Counted from the stretch's first letter, positions 16,089 through 25,809 are shown. The stretch: DNA of 63,707 nucleotides from DATCZS01 sp036525795 (GCA_036525795.1 DATCZS010000174.1:1-63707), one strand, 5' to 3'. Notes: a model not told the origin generated them from the letters alone. Made by a program: numbers and translations.

Positions 16089-18407
16089 TCAGCCGATGGC
16101 GTCGAACGCCCGGGTGTCTGCCATCGCGCCCACCTCGCGGGCCCGGCCAACGAGTTCTCTCATCCGGCGCGCCAGTGCCCGCCGGCGCTCGAGCTGCTCC
16201 GGTCCGGTCTCCTCGTCTGCCAGCCCCCGGTTGCGAGCGAGGGCCAGGGCGGCGGCAAACAGCACCTTGGAGACGCTCTCGTCCGCTTCGACGAGGTTCT
16301 GGAGCCGGTATTGCTCCCCGAGGTCCAGACACGCCGCCACGAACGCCTTGTCCTCGACCTCTCCCACCGTCCTGACCAGCTGATCTGCCATGACGAGGTA
16401 GGCCTCCAGGAACGGGAGCAGCGACCAGTGCGCCCGCAAGGGCGTGAGCCGCTCGAGGAGGCGCCTGGCGCCCTGAGGGTCGGTCAGATCCCGTGTCCAT
16501 GTCCCGGATGCCCTGGTGAGCACCGATTCGATCTCGGCCGTGAACTCCTCTCGACCGGAGAAGAAGAACTCGAACTTGAGCAGGTCACGGAGGTCGAACA
16601 CCTCTGCCCAGAACGCCTCGGTGGATGCGTCTTCGCCGAGGCCGGCGAGCGCGAGTTCGGCGATGGCGCCTGGAACGAAGAAGTGCACGATGGTGTTGCG
16701 GTAGTAGGCGGCTTCGAGGGCCTGTCGGGGCTGGAGGCGATGCACCGGCTCGATCCCCGCGTCGAAGCGCGTCACCGAGCCCTGGTCGACCAGCCGGGCG
16801 ACGACCCGCCCCACCTCGACGGGGTCTTCGAGGCGGAGGGTCTCCGTGGTGGGCAGGCCCCGCTGCTCGATGTGAGCGTCGATGTCGGAGGCGATGCGGG
16901 CGATCTCGTTGAGCGTCATCGCCCGGCCGCGGCCGGACAGCAACGCGATCGAGACGACCGACGTGGGCGTGATCGGCGTCACCTGCGAGATCCGGTACAT
17001 CACCTCGAAGGACAGCTTCTGCAACTCCAGCCGGCTGTCTGACTCGGGGTCCAGCTCCGACGTCACCGAGATCGGCTCGGCGAACCGGATGTGGATGTTG
17101 CCGTGTCTGCGACTGAGTGTCCGGATCTTGTCGAGCACCCAGCCGAAGGACTCCTTCGATTTGGCTCCACCGAGCGCCTCGGACGCGTAGTCGCCCACAT
17201 CGATGATCTCGTCGTAGGCGATGGACGTCGGGACGAGGAAGAGATCTTCGGCCTTGCCCCGTGTGACTGCGTCGACCACCCAGCCGAGCATTCCGAGCCG
17301 GGGTGGCAGGAGCTTGCCGGAACGGGACCGACCCCCCTCCATGTACCACTCGAGGGGGAAGCGCCGTTCGACCAGGTAGTCGAGGTAGGTGCGCAGCACG
17401 AACTTGTAGAGGTCGTTGTCCTTGAACGAGCGGCGGATGAAGAAGGCCCCGGTGCGGCGGATCAGCGGGCCGACGGGAAAGAAGTTCATGTTGATCCCGG
17501 CGGCGGTGTGGTTGGGAGGGAGGTCGTTTTCCCACAACAGGAACTGGAGCGAGAGCCGATCGAGGTTCGAGCGGTGCGAAGGGACGAAGGCGATCGGATA
17601 CCGGGTCCCGAGTCCGGCGATGCCCCGCAGTTCGGTCTCGTCGTACAGGATCGCGCCGTACCCCCGCCGGTACAGCCAGTGAATGGCGTTGGCGATCAGG
17701 TCGATCAGGAACGTGCTGTGGCCGGCGGCGATCTCCCGCAGGTAGTACCGGGCCCGTGCGAGAGCCAGTTCGGGGGGCAGCCCGCGCTCCGCTCCCAGCC
17801 GTATGACGCCGTCGCGGAACTCCGCCTGTCCCACGATTTCGGCGTGGAGGAATCGCGGCACCTTGTAGCGGTTTCCCCGGATCGATCGTTCGGCACGTTC
17901 CAGGGCGAGGTGGGCGCGGCGGGTGACGAACTCGACGACGGTCGAGACCTCCACGGACGTCTCGTGCATGCGGAGCAACTCCGTGGCTCGAGCCGGCTCA
18001 CCGGCGACGATGCCCACGCGGCCGGGAAACCACCCGAGAATGACGTACTGCCGCAGCGGGTCGGGGTCCCGGGGGTCCCCCAGCTTGAGCACATCCCGCC
18101 ATGACGCCGTCCGACGTCCGTGCCGCTCGGGGGGCATCCAGATCACCCGCAGCGGGACGAGCAGGGGGTCGTCGCCGCGGCGGATGCGATCGGCGAGGGC
18201 GGGATCGGTTCGCCGGCCGGGGCGGCGCCGCCGGGAGGCGGTGAGCGCGACCAACTCGATGTCTGCGTCCTGTCGCCTCGCCCAGCCCTCGATCAGGGCG
18301 CGCTCCAGTGCGGTGGAGGCGTCGGCCAGGATCACGATCGGCCCGTCCCCGGCGGGGAGGGATGGCTCGAGGTCCAGAGGGGCCGAAGGATCGGGCGGGA
18401 ACGGCAT
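16089..18407 (-). CDS. plsB: Glycerol-3-phosphate acyltransferase, PlsB family
   Basis: 772 residues from ATG 18407, with GGGAG upstream. The acyltransferase core shows FVPSHRSNLDRLSLQFLLWE (HX4D motif), FFPVGPLIRRTGAFFIRRSF, EWYMEGGRSRSGKLLPPRLG and LFLVPTSIAYDEIIDVG, which are PlsB motifs I to IV in order. The N-terminal 200 residues and long C-terminal region also match PlsB architecture. It acylates sn-glycerol 3-phosphate at position 1, at the membrane. The window also holds PlsY and PlsX, so both the acyl-CoA/ACP and acyl-phosphate routes are encoded. It converges with the selenoprotein gene; the 132-bp gap between them holds a CACCGG/CCGGTG inverted repeat that could terminate both. 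Confidence 0.92.
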   Translation of the reverse strand: MPFPPDPSAPLDLEPSLPAGDGPIVILADASTALERALIEGWARRQDADIELVALTASRRRRPGRRTDPALADRIRRGDDPLLVPLRVIWMPPERHGRRTASWRDVLKLGDPRDPDPLRQYVILGWFPGRVGIVAGEPARATELLRMHETSVEVSTVVEFVTRRAHLALERAERSIRGNRYKVPRFLHAEIVGQAEFRDGVIRLGAERGLPPELALARARYYLREIAAGHSTFLIDLIANAIHWLYRRGYGAILYDETELRGIAGLGTRYPIAFVPSHRSNLDRLSLQFLLWENDLPPNHTAAGINMNFFPVGPLIRRTGAFFIRRSFKDNDLYKFVLRTYLDYLVERRFPLEWYMEGGRSRSGKLLPPRLGMLGWVVDAVTRGKAEDLFLVPTSIAYDEIIDVGDYASEALGGAKSKESFGWVLDKIRTLSRRHGNIHIRFAEPISVTSELDPESDSRLELQKLSFEVMYRISQVTPITPTSVVSIALLSGRGRAMTLNEIARIASDIDAHIEQRGLPTTETLRLEDPVEVGRVVARLVDQGSVTRFDAGIEPVHRLQPRQALEAAYYRNTIVHFFVPGAIAELALAGLGEDASTEAFWAEVFDLRDLLKFEFFFSGREEFTAEIESVLTRASGTWTRDLTDPQGARRLLERLTPLRAHWSLLPFLEAYLVMADQLVRTVGEVEDKAFVAACLDLGEQYRLQNLVEADESVSKVLFAAALALARNRGLADEETGPEQLERRRALARRMRELVGRAREVGAMADTRAFDAIG

Positions 18408-18469
18408 CGCTCCCGAGTCTATGGCCGGGGGGCGCGGGGGCGCCGCCCCACGCTGCCACAATCCCCACC

Positions 18470-18964
18470 ATGCGGGCCGTGGTGCAACGAGTGTCGGAGG
18501 CCTCGGTGGCGGTCGACGGACAGATCGTCGGCCGGATAGGGGCCGGGCTGGTCGTCCTCGTCGGTGTCGGCCATGGCGACGGTCCGGAGGATGCGGACAC
18601 GCTGGCCGACAAGCTGTCCGGGCTGCGGATCTTCGCGGATGCGGAGGGCCGCATGAACCTGGCACTCGAGGACGTCGGTGGTTCGCTGCTCGTGGTCAGC
18701 CAGTTCACGCTGCTGGCCGACGTCAGGCGCGGTCGTCGGCCGGCATTCACCGACGCGGCCGACCCGGCGCAGGCGGATCAGCTCATCCGGCGGCTGGTCG
18801 ATCGGCTCGCCGGCCGCGGATTCGACGTGGCCACGGGACGATTCGGAGCGAAGATGTCTGTGTCGCTGGTCAACGACGGTCCGGTGACGATCATCCTCGA
18901 GGTCGTCGGTGGGCAGGTGCGGCCGCCCGGCCCCTCACGGCGCGGGCCAGCTGCTTCGGGGTGA
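18470..18964 (+). CDS. dtd: D-aminoacyl-tRNA deacylase, C-terminally extended
   Basis: 164 residues from ATG 18470. The family motifs MRAVVQRVSEASVAVDG, LVVSQFTLLADVRRGRRPAF (SQFTL) and MSVSLVNDGPVTIILE are intact. DTD hydrolyses D-aminoacyl-tRNA, recycling tRNA and protecting against D-amino acids. Family members normally end at about the VTIILE strand (about 145 residues). Here some 20 Gly/Pro/Arg-rich residues follow, encoded in DNA that is also the antisense 3' end of plsY. The gene is divergent from plsB. Confidence 0.92.
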   Translation: MRAVVQRVSEASVAVDGQIVGRIGAGLVVLVGVGHGDGPEDADTLADKLSGLRIFADAEGRMNLALEDVGGSLLVVSQFTLLADVRRGRRPAFTDAADPAQADQLIRRLVDRLAGRGFDVATGRFGAKMSVSLVNDGPVTIILEVVGGQVRPPGPSRRGPAASG

Positions 18965-19493
18965 TCACGAGCGCGACGCCGATCACGGCGATCACGAGGG
19001 GGCGGTCGGTGAGACCCCATCCGGCGGGCACCGGCGCTGCAGCTCCGATGGCGAGTGCGGCAGCGCCGGACAGCGCTCCGGCGTGACTGGACCGGGTGGC
19101 GGCCGTGACCGCGCCCACCAGGCAGAGCACGGCCACGAAGCCGATGGGCCACACCGACAGGAGCACCCCGGCCGAGATCCCGAGGCCCTGTCCTCCCCGG
19201 AACCCGAGCCACGGGTTGAGGATGTTGCCGATCACCGCCGTCACACCTCCGACCGCCGCCCCCCAGGATCCCGCCACCGCGAGGCCTGCCAGCACGGCGG
19301 CGATTCCCTTGGCCGCCTCCACCGTCAGGACGGTCGCTCCCAGGCCCGCCCCGCCCAGTCTCCAGGCGTTGTTGGCACCGGGGTTGCGCGAACCGCCCGC
19401 CAACAGGTCGATTCCGCGGACCCGGGCGATCAGCCCGGCCGTGGGAATGCTGCCGACGGCCAGCCCGATCAATGCGGCGAGAACGACGGTCAC
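18891..19493 (-). CDS. plsY: Glycerol-3-phosphate acyltransferase PlsY
   Basis: 200 residues from GTG 19493, with GGAGG seven bases upstream. The three PlsY loops are present: GSIPTAGLIARV, GSRNPGANNAWRLGG and WLGFRGGQGLG (usual form FkGGKG). At least five transmembrane helices are visible. PlsY transfers the acyl group from acyl-phosphate, made by PlsX, to glycerol 3-phosphate. The start overlaps the adnB stop (GTGA). The 3' end overlaps the convergent dtd gene by 74 bp, and the last 20 residues are a basic tail beyond the final helix. Confidence 0.9.
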   Translation of the reverse strand: MTVVLAALIGLAVGSIPTAGLIARVRGIDLLAGGSRNPGANNAWRLGGAGLGATVLTVEAAKGIAAVLAGLAVAGSWGAAVGGVTAVIGNILNPWLGFRGGQGLGISAGVLLSVWPIGFVAVLCLVGAVTAATRSSHAGALSGAAALAIGAAAPVPAGWGLTDRPLVIAVIGVALVITPKQLARAVRGRAAAPAHRRPRG

Positions 19494-22400
19494 CTCTCGT
19501 CCTCCAGGTAGGTCCTTCCCGGTTCGCAGAAACGGATGAAGTCGCACCCGTTGCACGCCGGGCCCGGGGTGGGGTCCCATCGCTCTGCCACGATGCCCTC
19601 CGCCAGCATGTGGAGGTGGGCGCGGGCGTCTTCGAGCCAGGCCCCGTCCACGTCGTGGCGATCCTCGACCAGCGACCCCCCTCCCAGGTAGGCGAACGTG
19701 GCCGTGAGCGCGTCGGGTCGACGGTCCAGGAACTCGATCTCCGAACAGGCCACCGCATAGGTCTCGAGCTGCACGCGGAGCGCCGGATCATCCCGACGGC
19801 GCCCGGATTTGAAGTCGACGACCTCCCATCCGGGCTCGGCTGGATAGATGGCGTCGATCCGGCCTCGCACTCGCAGCTCGCCGATGGTCAGCTCGAACGG
19901 GGCCTCCACCAGCAGTGGCCGCCGGCGGGCGAACCGCGATTCGAGGAACACCGAGTACGGATCGGCGCCGCCCTGAACCCCGTCGACGGCGGCCAGGTCG
20001 TAGCGATCGTCGGTGAGATCTTCGAGCGGGACGATCCCGAGAGAATGCAGTTCGATCCGGCGGTGCACGTCGATCCCGCGGCGGGCGGCGGCCGATGCGC
20101 GCCGGGGCAGCCGGTCCACCTCCGACCATTGGTATCGCTTGGGGCACGTGGCATAGGTGACCAGGCCCGTGGCGGACGTCGACGGGGGTTCGGCCGGCGG
20201 CCCGGGCGGCGTGTCTGGCAGGTCGAACAGCATCTGGCGGAACTCGTCCACCCGGAGATCGTAGGTGTCGGCGACCCCGGCGGTGGCGGCGTGACGGCGC
20301 GTCCAGGTCGCGTCGGCGATGGCGTTGCGGAGGGCGTGTGGCCAGGATCCCTCGAAGTGCGGGTCGGGAGCGGTCGACGGTTCGGATCGGAATCCGAGCG
20401 TTTCGGGGCGATCGGGCGGCTGGTCGGTCCAGATGGCACGTTGCGCTGCGGGGTGCTCGTCGATCTGGATCAGGAGAGGGGACGGCGACACCGGTTTCTT
20501 GGTGGGTTCGGGATGGCCGTACCACCATGCGCCCGAGGCGAGGATCCGACGCTTGGCGCGAGTGGCCGCGACGTAGGCCAGTCGCCACTCTTGACGGAGG
20601 TGCCGGGCGCGGAGCAGATCCTTGGCCTCCTGCTCGGGCGTGTCCGGCCCGATGTCTGGGAGGCTCTCCCGGTCCAGGCGGAGGCCGTAGGGGAGCACCT
20701 CGGGTCTGCGCAGTGGGTCCTCGTACCGGGTCGCCGAAGGGAAGTTGCGCTCATAGAGGGCGGGGAGGAACACCACCGGCCATTCCAGGCCTTTCGCCCG
20801 GTGAATGGTGATCAGCGTCACCGCATCCGATTCGGACAGCCGGGCGGTGTCGAGCTCTTCGGTGTGCTCTTGTTCCATCACCGCCAGATGGTCGAGGAAG
20901 GCGCGAAGCGACGGTCTGCCCTCGAGCGGGCTCCAGCTCTCGGCCAGGTCGAGGAACCGGAAGAGGTTCAGCCGGGCGGACAGTCCGGCGGCATCGTCCA
21001 TCGAGTCGAGGTCGGCCCACGCTCCGGTGACGTCGAGCACGGTTCGCGCCAGTTCGACGAGCGAGAGCCCCTGCGCCGCCTGCAACAGGATCCGGTGCTC
21101 GATCCGAAATCGCTCGAGGGCGTTCCTGGCCCTGGCGCGCAACCCGTCCATGTCCTCGAGGTGATCGATGGCTTCGATGAGGCTGGGGCCGGGGGCGTCG
21201 TCGTCGATCGTCGGCGCCAGCTCGGCCCGCAGCCAGCGCGTGAGGACGGCCAGGTCGCCCATGCCGAGCCGGAACCGGCCCCCCATCAACACTCGAACGA
21301 GGGCGGGTCCGTCGCCGGGATGTTCGAGAACCCGGAACCAGGCATGGAGATCGGCGACCTCCGGCACACCCAGCAGACCGCCCAGGTTTGCGACTTCGAA
21401 GGGGATCTCGTGGCGGGCGAGGGCATCGTGGATCGCCAGCATGTCTTTGTTCTTGCGGAACAGGATGGCGCAGTCTCGCCACGCCGTTCCCCCGTCATGG
21501 AGATCGAGGATCGTCTCGGCGATCCAGGTCGCCTCGTGGGTGACCGTGGGGAGCCAGGCCGTGGTGATCGAACCCGGGCCCGTCGAATCGATGCCGGCTG
21601 CGGGTGCCAGGGCGGGCCGGGGGCGGTCGTCGATGTTCGCCCGGAGCCTGTTGGCGACATCGAGAATGACGGGACCGGATCGGCGGTTGCCCATCAGGTG
21701 GAGGGTGGGGGCGGGTCCGTCGGGCGATCCGAAGTGGTCGGGGAAGGCGTCGAAGTTCTCCAGCGATGCCCCGCGCCACTCGTAGATCGTCTGGTCCGGA
21801 TCCCCGACCGCCATGACGGGCGTCGAGGGCCCGAACAGGGCGCGCAGGAGCTCTCGCTGGGCCGGGTTGGTGTCCTGGTACTCGTCGAGCACCACGGCCC
21901 GATACCGCTCTGCGACCCGCGAGCGGATCTCCGGCCGGGTGGTGACCAGTCGATGGGCACGCGCCAGGAGATCGCCGTAGTCGACCACACCGAGGCGGCG
22001 CTTCTCGTCGCGATACCGGGAGATCGCCCGCAGCAGGTCGTGGCGTGTCCGCCAGACGTCGTCGTCTCCTTCGATCGCGACATCCTCGGGCTCGAGGAGG
22101 TGATCGGAGAGCGCCGAGGCCAGCGCCCGCACCGGCTCGACCGCGAATCGAGTGGTCGGGTCGAAGGACGCGAAGTCCATCGAGTCGAGGATCGAGCGCA
22201 ACATCTGGCGGGAGAACGTGGGGGTGACGAGAGGCGTGTCCCGCTCGATCCCGACCAGGGCACCGTGTTCTCGGAGGAGCTGGGCGGCGAAGCCGTGATA
22301 GGTGTGGACCTCCACTTCGCGTCCGAGTTCGACGTGGTCTCCCAGCGACCGGCGCACGCGGTCGGCCAGTTCCTCGGCTGCCTTGTTGGTGAAGGTGATG

Positions 22401-22564
22401 CCCAGGATCTCCTCGGGTTCCAACCCGTGATCGGCCACCAATCGCACCACCCGCTCGGCCACGGTGGTCGTCTTCCCCGTCCCGGCGCCGGCCGCCACGC
22501 GGAGGGAGGAGAGAGGGTGGTCGAGGATGACCCGTTGCTCGGTGGACGGCACGAACACGTTCAC
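19490..22564 (-). CDS. adnB: UvrD-like helicase with C-terminal RecB-type nuclease, AdnB-like
   Basis: 1024 residues from GTG 22564, which overlaps the adnA stop. Helicase motifs: I VAAGAGTGKTTTVAERV, Ia ITFTNKAAEELADR, II VVLDEYQDTNPAQREL, III MAVGDPDQTIYEWRGA, V LITIHRAKGLEWPVV, VI AYVAATRAKRRI. The C-terminal PD-(D/E)XK nuclease has GRIDAIYPAEPGWEVVDFKSG. Four cysteines (YATCPKRYQW and PACNGCDFIRFC) are placed as in AddB-type 4Fe-4S nuclease domains. Order and motif I resemble mycobacterial AdnB, the dominant motor of the AdnAB end-resection machine. No separate RecB/C/D genes are seen. Confidence 0.88.
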   Translation of the reverse strand: MNVFVPSTEQRVILDHPLSSLRVAAGAGTGKTTTVAERVVRLVADHGLEPEEILGITFTNKAAEELADRVRRSLGDHVELGREVEVHTYHGFAAQLLREHGALVGIERDTPLVTPTFSRQMLRSILDSMDFASFDPTTRFAVEPVRALASALSDHLLEPEDVAIEGDDDVWRTRHDLLRAISRYRDEKRRLGVVDYGDLLARAHRLVTTRPEIRSRVAERYRAVVLDEYQDTNPAQRELLRALFGPSTPVMAVGDPDQTIYEWRGASLENFDAFPDHFGSPDGPAPTLHLMGNRRSGPVILDVANRLRANIDDRPRPALAPAAGIDSTGPGSITTAWLPTVTHEATWIAETILDLHDGGTAWRDCAILFRKNKDMLAIHDALARHEIPFEVANLGGLLGVPEVADLHAWFRVLEHPGDGPALVRVLMGGRFRLGMGDLAVLTRWLRAELAPTIDDDAPGPSLIEAIDHLEDMDGLRARARNALERFRIEHRILLQAAQGLSLVELARTVLDVTGAWADLDSMDDAAGLSARLNLFRFLDLAESWSPLEGRPSLRAFLDHLAVMEQEHTEELDTARLSESDAVTLITIHRAKGLEWPVVFLPALYERNFPSATRYEDPLRRPEVLPYGLRLDRESLPDIGPDTPEQEAKDLLRARHLRQEWRLAYVAATRAKRRILASGAWWYGHPEPTKKPVSPSPLLIQIDEHPAAQRAIWTDQPPDRPETLGFRSEPSTAPDPHFEGSWPHALRNAIADATWTRRHAATAGVADTYDLRVDEFRQMLFDLPDTPPGPPAEPPSTSATGLVTYATCPKRYQWSEVDRLPRRASAAARRGIDVHRRIELHSLGIVPLEDLTDDRYDLAAVDGVQGGADPYSVFLESRFARRRPLLVEAPFELTIGELRVRGRIDAIYPAEPGWEVVDFKSGRRRDDPALRVQLETYAVACSEIEFLDRRPDALTATFAYLGGGSLVEDRHDVDGAWLEDARAHLHMLAEGIVAERWDPTPGPACNGCDFIRFCEPGRTYLEDER

Positions 22565-25500
22565 GGAACGAACCCCTCTCGTCCTTCCGGCCAGCGGGGG
22601 CACACCCCTCGCACGGTGCACCACCGGCACCACGTTCCCACTCTGGCCTCCCAGGCCTCCGCGGCGATGCCACGACCGATCTCGACCAGCTGGTCGCGAA
22701 CCTCACCGAGCCGGCCCGGGTCGAAGCTGCGGCGGAACCCCTTGTAGCTGGTTCGGGGGTACCAGAACTCGGCGGACGCCACGTCCCCGTGCGCGGTGAT
22801 GTCCGGATCCTCCGAGGCTGCGAGCAGGTAGAAGCCGAGCTGGACGGCGCCCTCTGCCTCCTTCACCGAGAGCGGCGTGGCGCTCGTCTTGTAGTCGACG
22901 ACTCGCAGGACCCCGTCCCTGGTCGACTCGATGCGATCGGCCCGGCCTACCCACTCGATGTCTTCGATCACCAGCGACAGCGCGCGCTCGACGTCGATCG
23001 CCCGACCCGAGTCCGGGGGCCATTCGGAGAAGAGCCGCTCGAGGAGGGATTCGGCCTTGGTCCTCCAGACGGCGTTGAGCGAGGGGGAGCCGAAGTCGGC
23101 ATCGTCGGCCCAGACCCGTCCGAGCGCCTCGAGGGCGTCTTCCAGCCGGGGGTGGTCGTCCCCCCGCTCCATCGCCGCCCTGTCTGCGCGTTCGAGCGTC
23201 GAGTGCACCAGGGTTCCGAAGGCGGCGGATGCGGTGGTCCGGTCCGAGACCCTGATCCGGTGTTCGAGGGCGTAGCGGCGGGGGCACTCGGCGTATGCCG
23301 CCGCCTGGCTGGGCGAGAGCCGGAAGGGGGCGGTCACGACTCCCGTGTCTGGGCCGGGTTCCTCCACCCCGGCGAACGACCTGGCATCCCAGTGCACGAT
23401 CGGCGGATCGGCCAGCACGGCCGCCGCCGCCAGCCGGTCGGGGAGCGGGCGGGTGGGATCGACCAGCACCCGCCGGAGCCTGGTCTGTACCTGCCGCGGG
23501 GTCAGCGGTGGGCCGTCGGCGGACCTCGGAGGTCCCAGATCGTCGATACCGGTCACCCCGGCGACGGGCACCAGGAATCGGCTCGGGCGGCGCTCGTCGT
23601 CGTCGATGCCGGCCCCGGTCGCCGTCCAGACGACCCGGGATCGTGCCCGGGTCATGGCGGTATAGGCGAGTCGCATCTCCTCCTGGAGCCGGAATCTCAG
23701 GAACCCGGCGGCGTCCTGTGCCCGATCCGGTGTCAACGAATGGGACTGCAGCAGCGAGACGCCTCGGCGGAGGTCGGGAAACGTGCCCTCGGTGGCGTCG
23801 GCGATGAAGACGGTGTCGAACTCCAGGCCCTTCGCCTGGTGGAGGGTGGTGAGCACCAACCGATCGGCGGCGCGATCGTCGAAGCGCAGGAGCGGGGTGG
23901 CCTCGAAATCGTCGCTGGCCGACATCGCCCAGTACTCGATCAGCGTCACGTCTGGGTCCCGGAGGGACTGGCGGTCGAGGGCCTGGGCGAATGCCGCCCA
24001 CGCGGCGCGCCAGTCGGCCCTGGCCGGGTCGTGAACGAGACCGGCGAACTGGGGGAGCGTCTCCCACAGGTGCCAGAAACCGGCGACGGCCGGGCTCTGG
24101 GTGGCCCAGGCGCCATCCGCCAGCAGCGATGCCAGCGGCCCGGCGTCGGGAATGGTCAGGGCCATGTCGGCCCACGACGACCCCCTCCGGCGGCGCTCCC
24201 TCACCAGGTGCCGCTCGGCCGACACCGACAGACGGAACAGCGGACCGAGCAACAGGCGGCGCATCGCGAGATCGAGCTCCTCACCTGCCAGGGGATCGTC
24301 GAGGGCGTGCAGCGCTGTGGCCCGAGCGGCGTCGAACACCGTCTGAACCGCCGGGTGGTCCACCAGCCGCATGTCGGGGGTGTCGTGGGGGATGCCGCGG
24401 CGGTGGAGCGCTCTCGACAGTTCGGGCAGCAGGTGTCGCTTGGACCGGACGAGCACCGCCATCGCCCGGTAGGGGATCTGATCGGCGAGGTGCATGCGCT
24501 CGACCTCCGCTGCGATCCACTCCGCCTCGGCGGATTCCTGATCGAAGACGTACGCCTCGACCGAGCCGCTGTGCGCGGCGGGGATCACCGGCCCGGCGGA
24601 ACCGGGAAGCGACCCACCGGCGGTGACGCGGAGTGCGGCATCGAGAATGGCGGCAGGCACCCGGAAGGATCGATCGAGCACGATGCGTGTGGCGGGCGGT
24701 CCATCAGGGGCGGTGAAGCGCTCGACGAAGTCGGCAACGCTTTCCAGGTCGGCACCCCGGAAGCTGTAGATCGACTGGTAGGGATCGGCGGCCACCGTCA
24801 GGTTGAGGTGTCGGGCCGTGAGGTTTTCGAGCAGCCGCACCTGGGCGGGCGACGTGTCCTGGTATTCGTCGACGATCACGTATCGGAACTGTTCGGCCGT
24901 CTCGGCGGCCACTTCATCGTTGGAGAGGGCCGCCACTGCCGACAGCAGCAGGTTTCCGTAGTCGATGCGGCCTCGTTCCGTCAGCGCCTCGAGGTAGCGC
25001 CGATAGAAGTCGGGGAGGGCCCGCCAGTCCGATCGATGCACGGCCAGGTCGGCGAGGCGGTCGGGGTCGAGCAGGCGCTCGGCACATCGCAGCAGGAAGT
25101 CGGCGACGTCGGAGGCGAACGTTCGGGAGGAGAGGACGTGCTCGAATGGGCTGGGCCACACCTCGGGATCCTCCCCCCTGAGCAACTCGGCGACGAGTTC
25201 CACCTGCTCCGGCCCGGTGAGCAAGGTGGGAAGGCGATCCCAGCCGAGCACCGATCCGTGAACCTCGAGAAGGCGCGCCGCAAAGGAGTGGAAGGTCGAG
25301 GCCTGGACAGGGACGTGGGAGCGGCCGATGGCTCCGGCGATCCGGCGCCGCAGATCCGATGCCCCGCGCCGGGAGAATGTGAGGACGAGGAGATGGTTGG
25401 GATGGATGCCGTCTGCGCTGATCAGGTGGGTGGCGCGCCTGACGAGGAACTCGGTCTTGCCGGTCCCCGGCCCTGCCACCACCAGCTGCGGGCCGTCGGT

Positions 25501-25605
25501 TGCGGCGATCGCATCGGGCCAGTCGTCCGGTGTGATCTTCCAGTCCCCGCTCACCACGTCGACGATAGGCCGGCTCAGGCCGCCTCCCGGTCTGCGGTGG
25601 TCCAT
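22561..25605 (-). CDS. adnA: UvrD-like helicase with C-terminal nuclease, AdnA-like
   Basis: 1014 residues if ATG 25605 is used; GTG 25557 or 25554 (SGDWKITPDDW) are alternatives that avoid overlapping the small frame upstream. Motif I is VVAGPGTGKTEFLVRRA (the GPGTGK form typical of AdnA), Ia VLTFSRRGASDLRRR, II VIVDEYQDTSPAQVRL, III AADPYQSIYSFRGAD, V LTTLHQAKGLEFDTV, VI AYTAMTRARSRV. The C-terminal nuclease has GRADRIE and RVVDYKTS, with Fe-S cysteines AECPRRYAL and WCRWCTVRGVCP. It pairs with the downstream AdnB-like protein for double-strand-break resection. Confidence 0.87.
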   Translation of the reverse strand: MDHRRPGGGLSRPIVDVVSGDWKITPDDWPDAIAATDGPQLVVAGPGTGKTEFLVRRATHLISADGIHPNHLLVLTFSRRGASDLRRRIAGAIGRSHVPVQASTFHSFAARLLEVHGSVLGWDRLPTLLTGPEQVELVAELLRGEDPEVWPSPFEHVLSSRTFASDVADFLLRCAERLLDPDRLADLAVHRSDWRALPDFYRRYLEALTERGRIDYGNLLLSAVAALSNDEVAAETAEQFRYVIVDEYQDTSPAQVRLLENLTARHLNLTVAADPYQSIYSFRGADLESVADFVERFTAPDGPPATRIVLDRSFRVPAAILDAALRVTAGGSLPGSAGPVIPAAHSGSVEAYVFDQESAEAEWIAAEVERMHLADQIPYRAMAVLVRSKRHLLPELSRALHRRGIPHDTPDMRLVDHPAVQTVFDAARATALHALDDPLAGEELDLAMRRLLLGPLFRLSVSAERHLVRERRRRGSSWADMALTIPDAGPLASLLADGAWATQSPAVAGFWHLWETLPQFAGLVHDPARADWRAAWAAFAQALDRQSLRDPDVTLIEYWAMSASDDFEATPLLRFDDRAADRLVLTTLHQAKGLEFDTVFIADATEGTFPDLRRGVSLLQSHSLTPDRAQDAAGFLRFRLQEEMRLAYTAMTRARSRVVWTATGAGIDDDERRPSRFLVPVAGVTGIDDLGPPRSADGPPLTPRQVQTRLRRVLVDPTRPLPDRLAAAAVLADPPIVHWDARSFAGVEEPGPDTGVVTAPFRLSPSQAAAYAECPRRYALEHRIRVSDRTTASAAFGTLVHSTLERADRAAMERGDDHPRLEDALEALGRVWADDADFGSPSLNAVWRTKAESLLERLFSEWPPDSGRAIDVERALSLVIEDIEWVGRADRIESTRDGVLRVVDYKTSATPLSVKEAEGAVQLGFYLLAASEDPDITAHGDVASAEFWYPRTSYKGFRRSFDPGRLGEVRDQLVEIGRGIAAEAWEARVGTWCRWCTVRGVCPRWPEGREGFVP

Positions 25606-25703
25606 GAGGCCACAGGCACCGGGTCGAGCCCGGCGGCGACGAGGGCCGTCGTGGCCCGTTCGAACGGATCGTGGATGGCGGGGATGTCGAAAGTGTGGGT
25701 CAT
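25575..25703 (-). CDS. Possible small protein upstream of adnA
   Basis: A 42-residue frame from ATG 25703 reads MTHTFDIPAIHDPFERATTA and ends DREAA before TGA 25575. It partly overlaps the ATG version of adnA, which would be avoided if adnA begins at GTG 25557 or 25554. No family or clear ribosome-binding site is seen. It may be non-coding leader. Confidence 0.28.
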   Translation of the reverse strand: MTHTFDIPAIHDPFERATTALVAAGLDPVPVASWTTADREAA

Positions 25704-25809
25704 GGCATCAACGTATCCGAGCCCTGTGACAGATTCGTGAGGGTCCCGCTCCGAACGGTCCTGTGAAGGGCGGGGTCGGCGCACAGGGCAGGGGCCTCGG
25801 ATCCGCCGC

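Noticed and set aside
19472..22747. 1091-codon plus-strand frame opposite adnB
   Set aside because: Antisense shadow of a gene with complete helicase motifs; no recognisable domain.
22789..25740. 983-codon plus-strand frame opposite adnA
   Set aside because: Antisense shadow; all helicase and nuclease motifs are on the minus strand.
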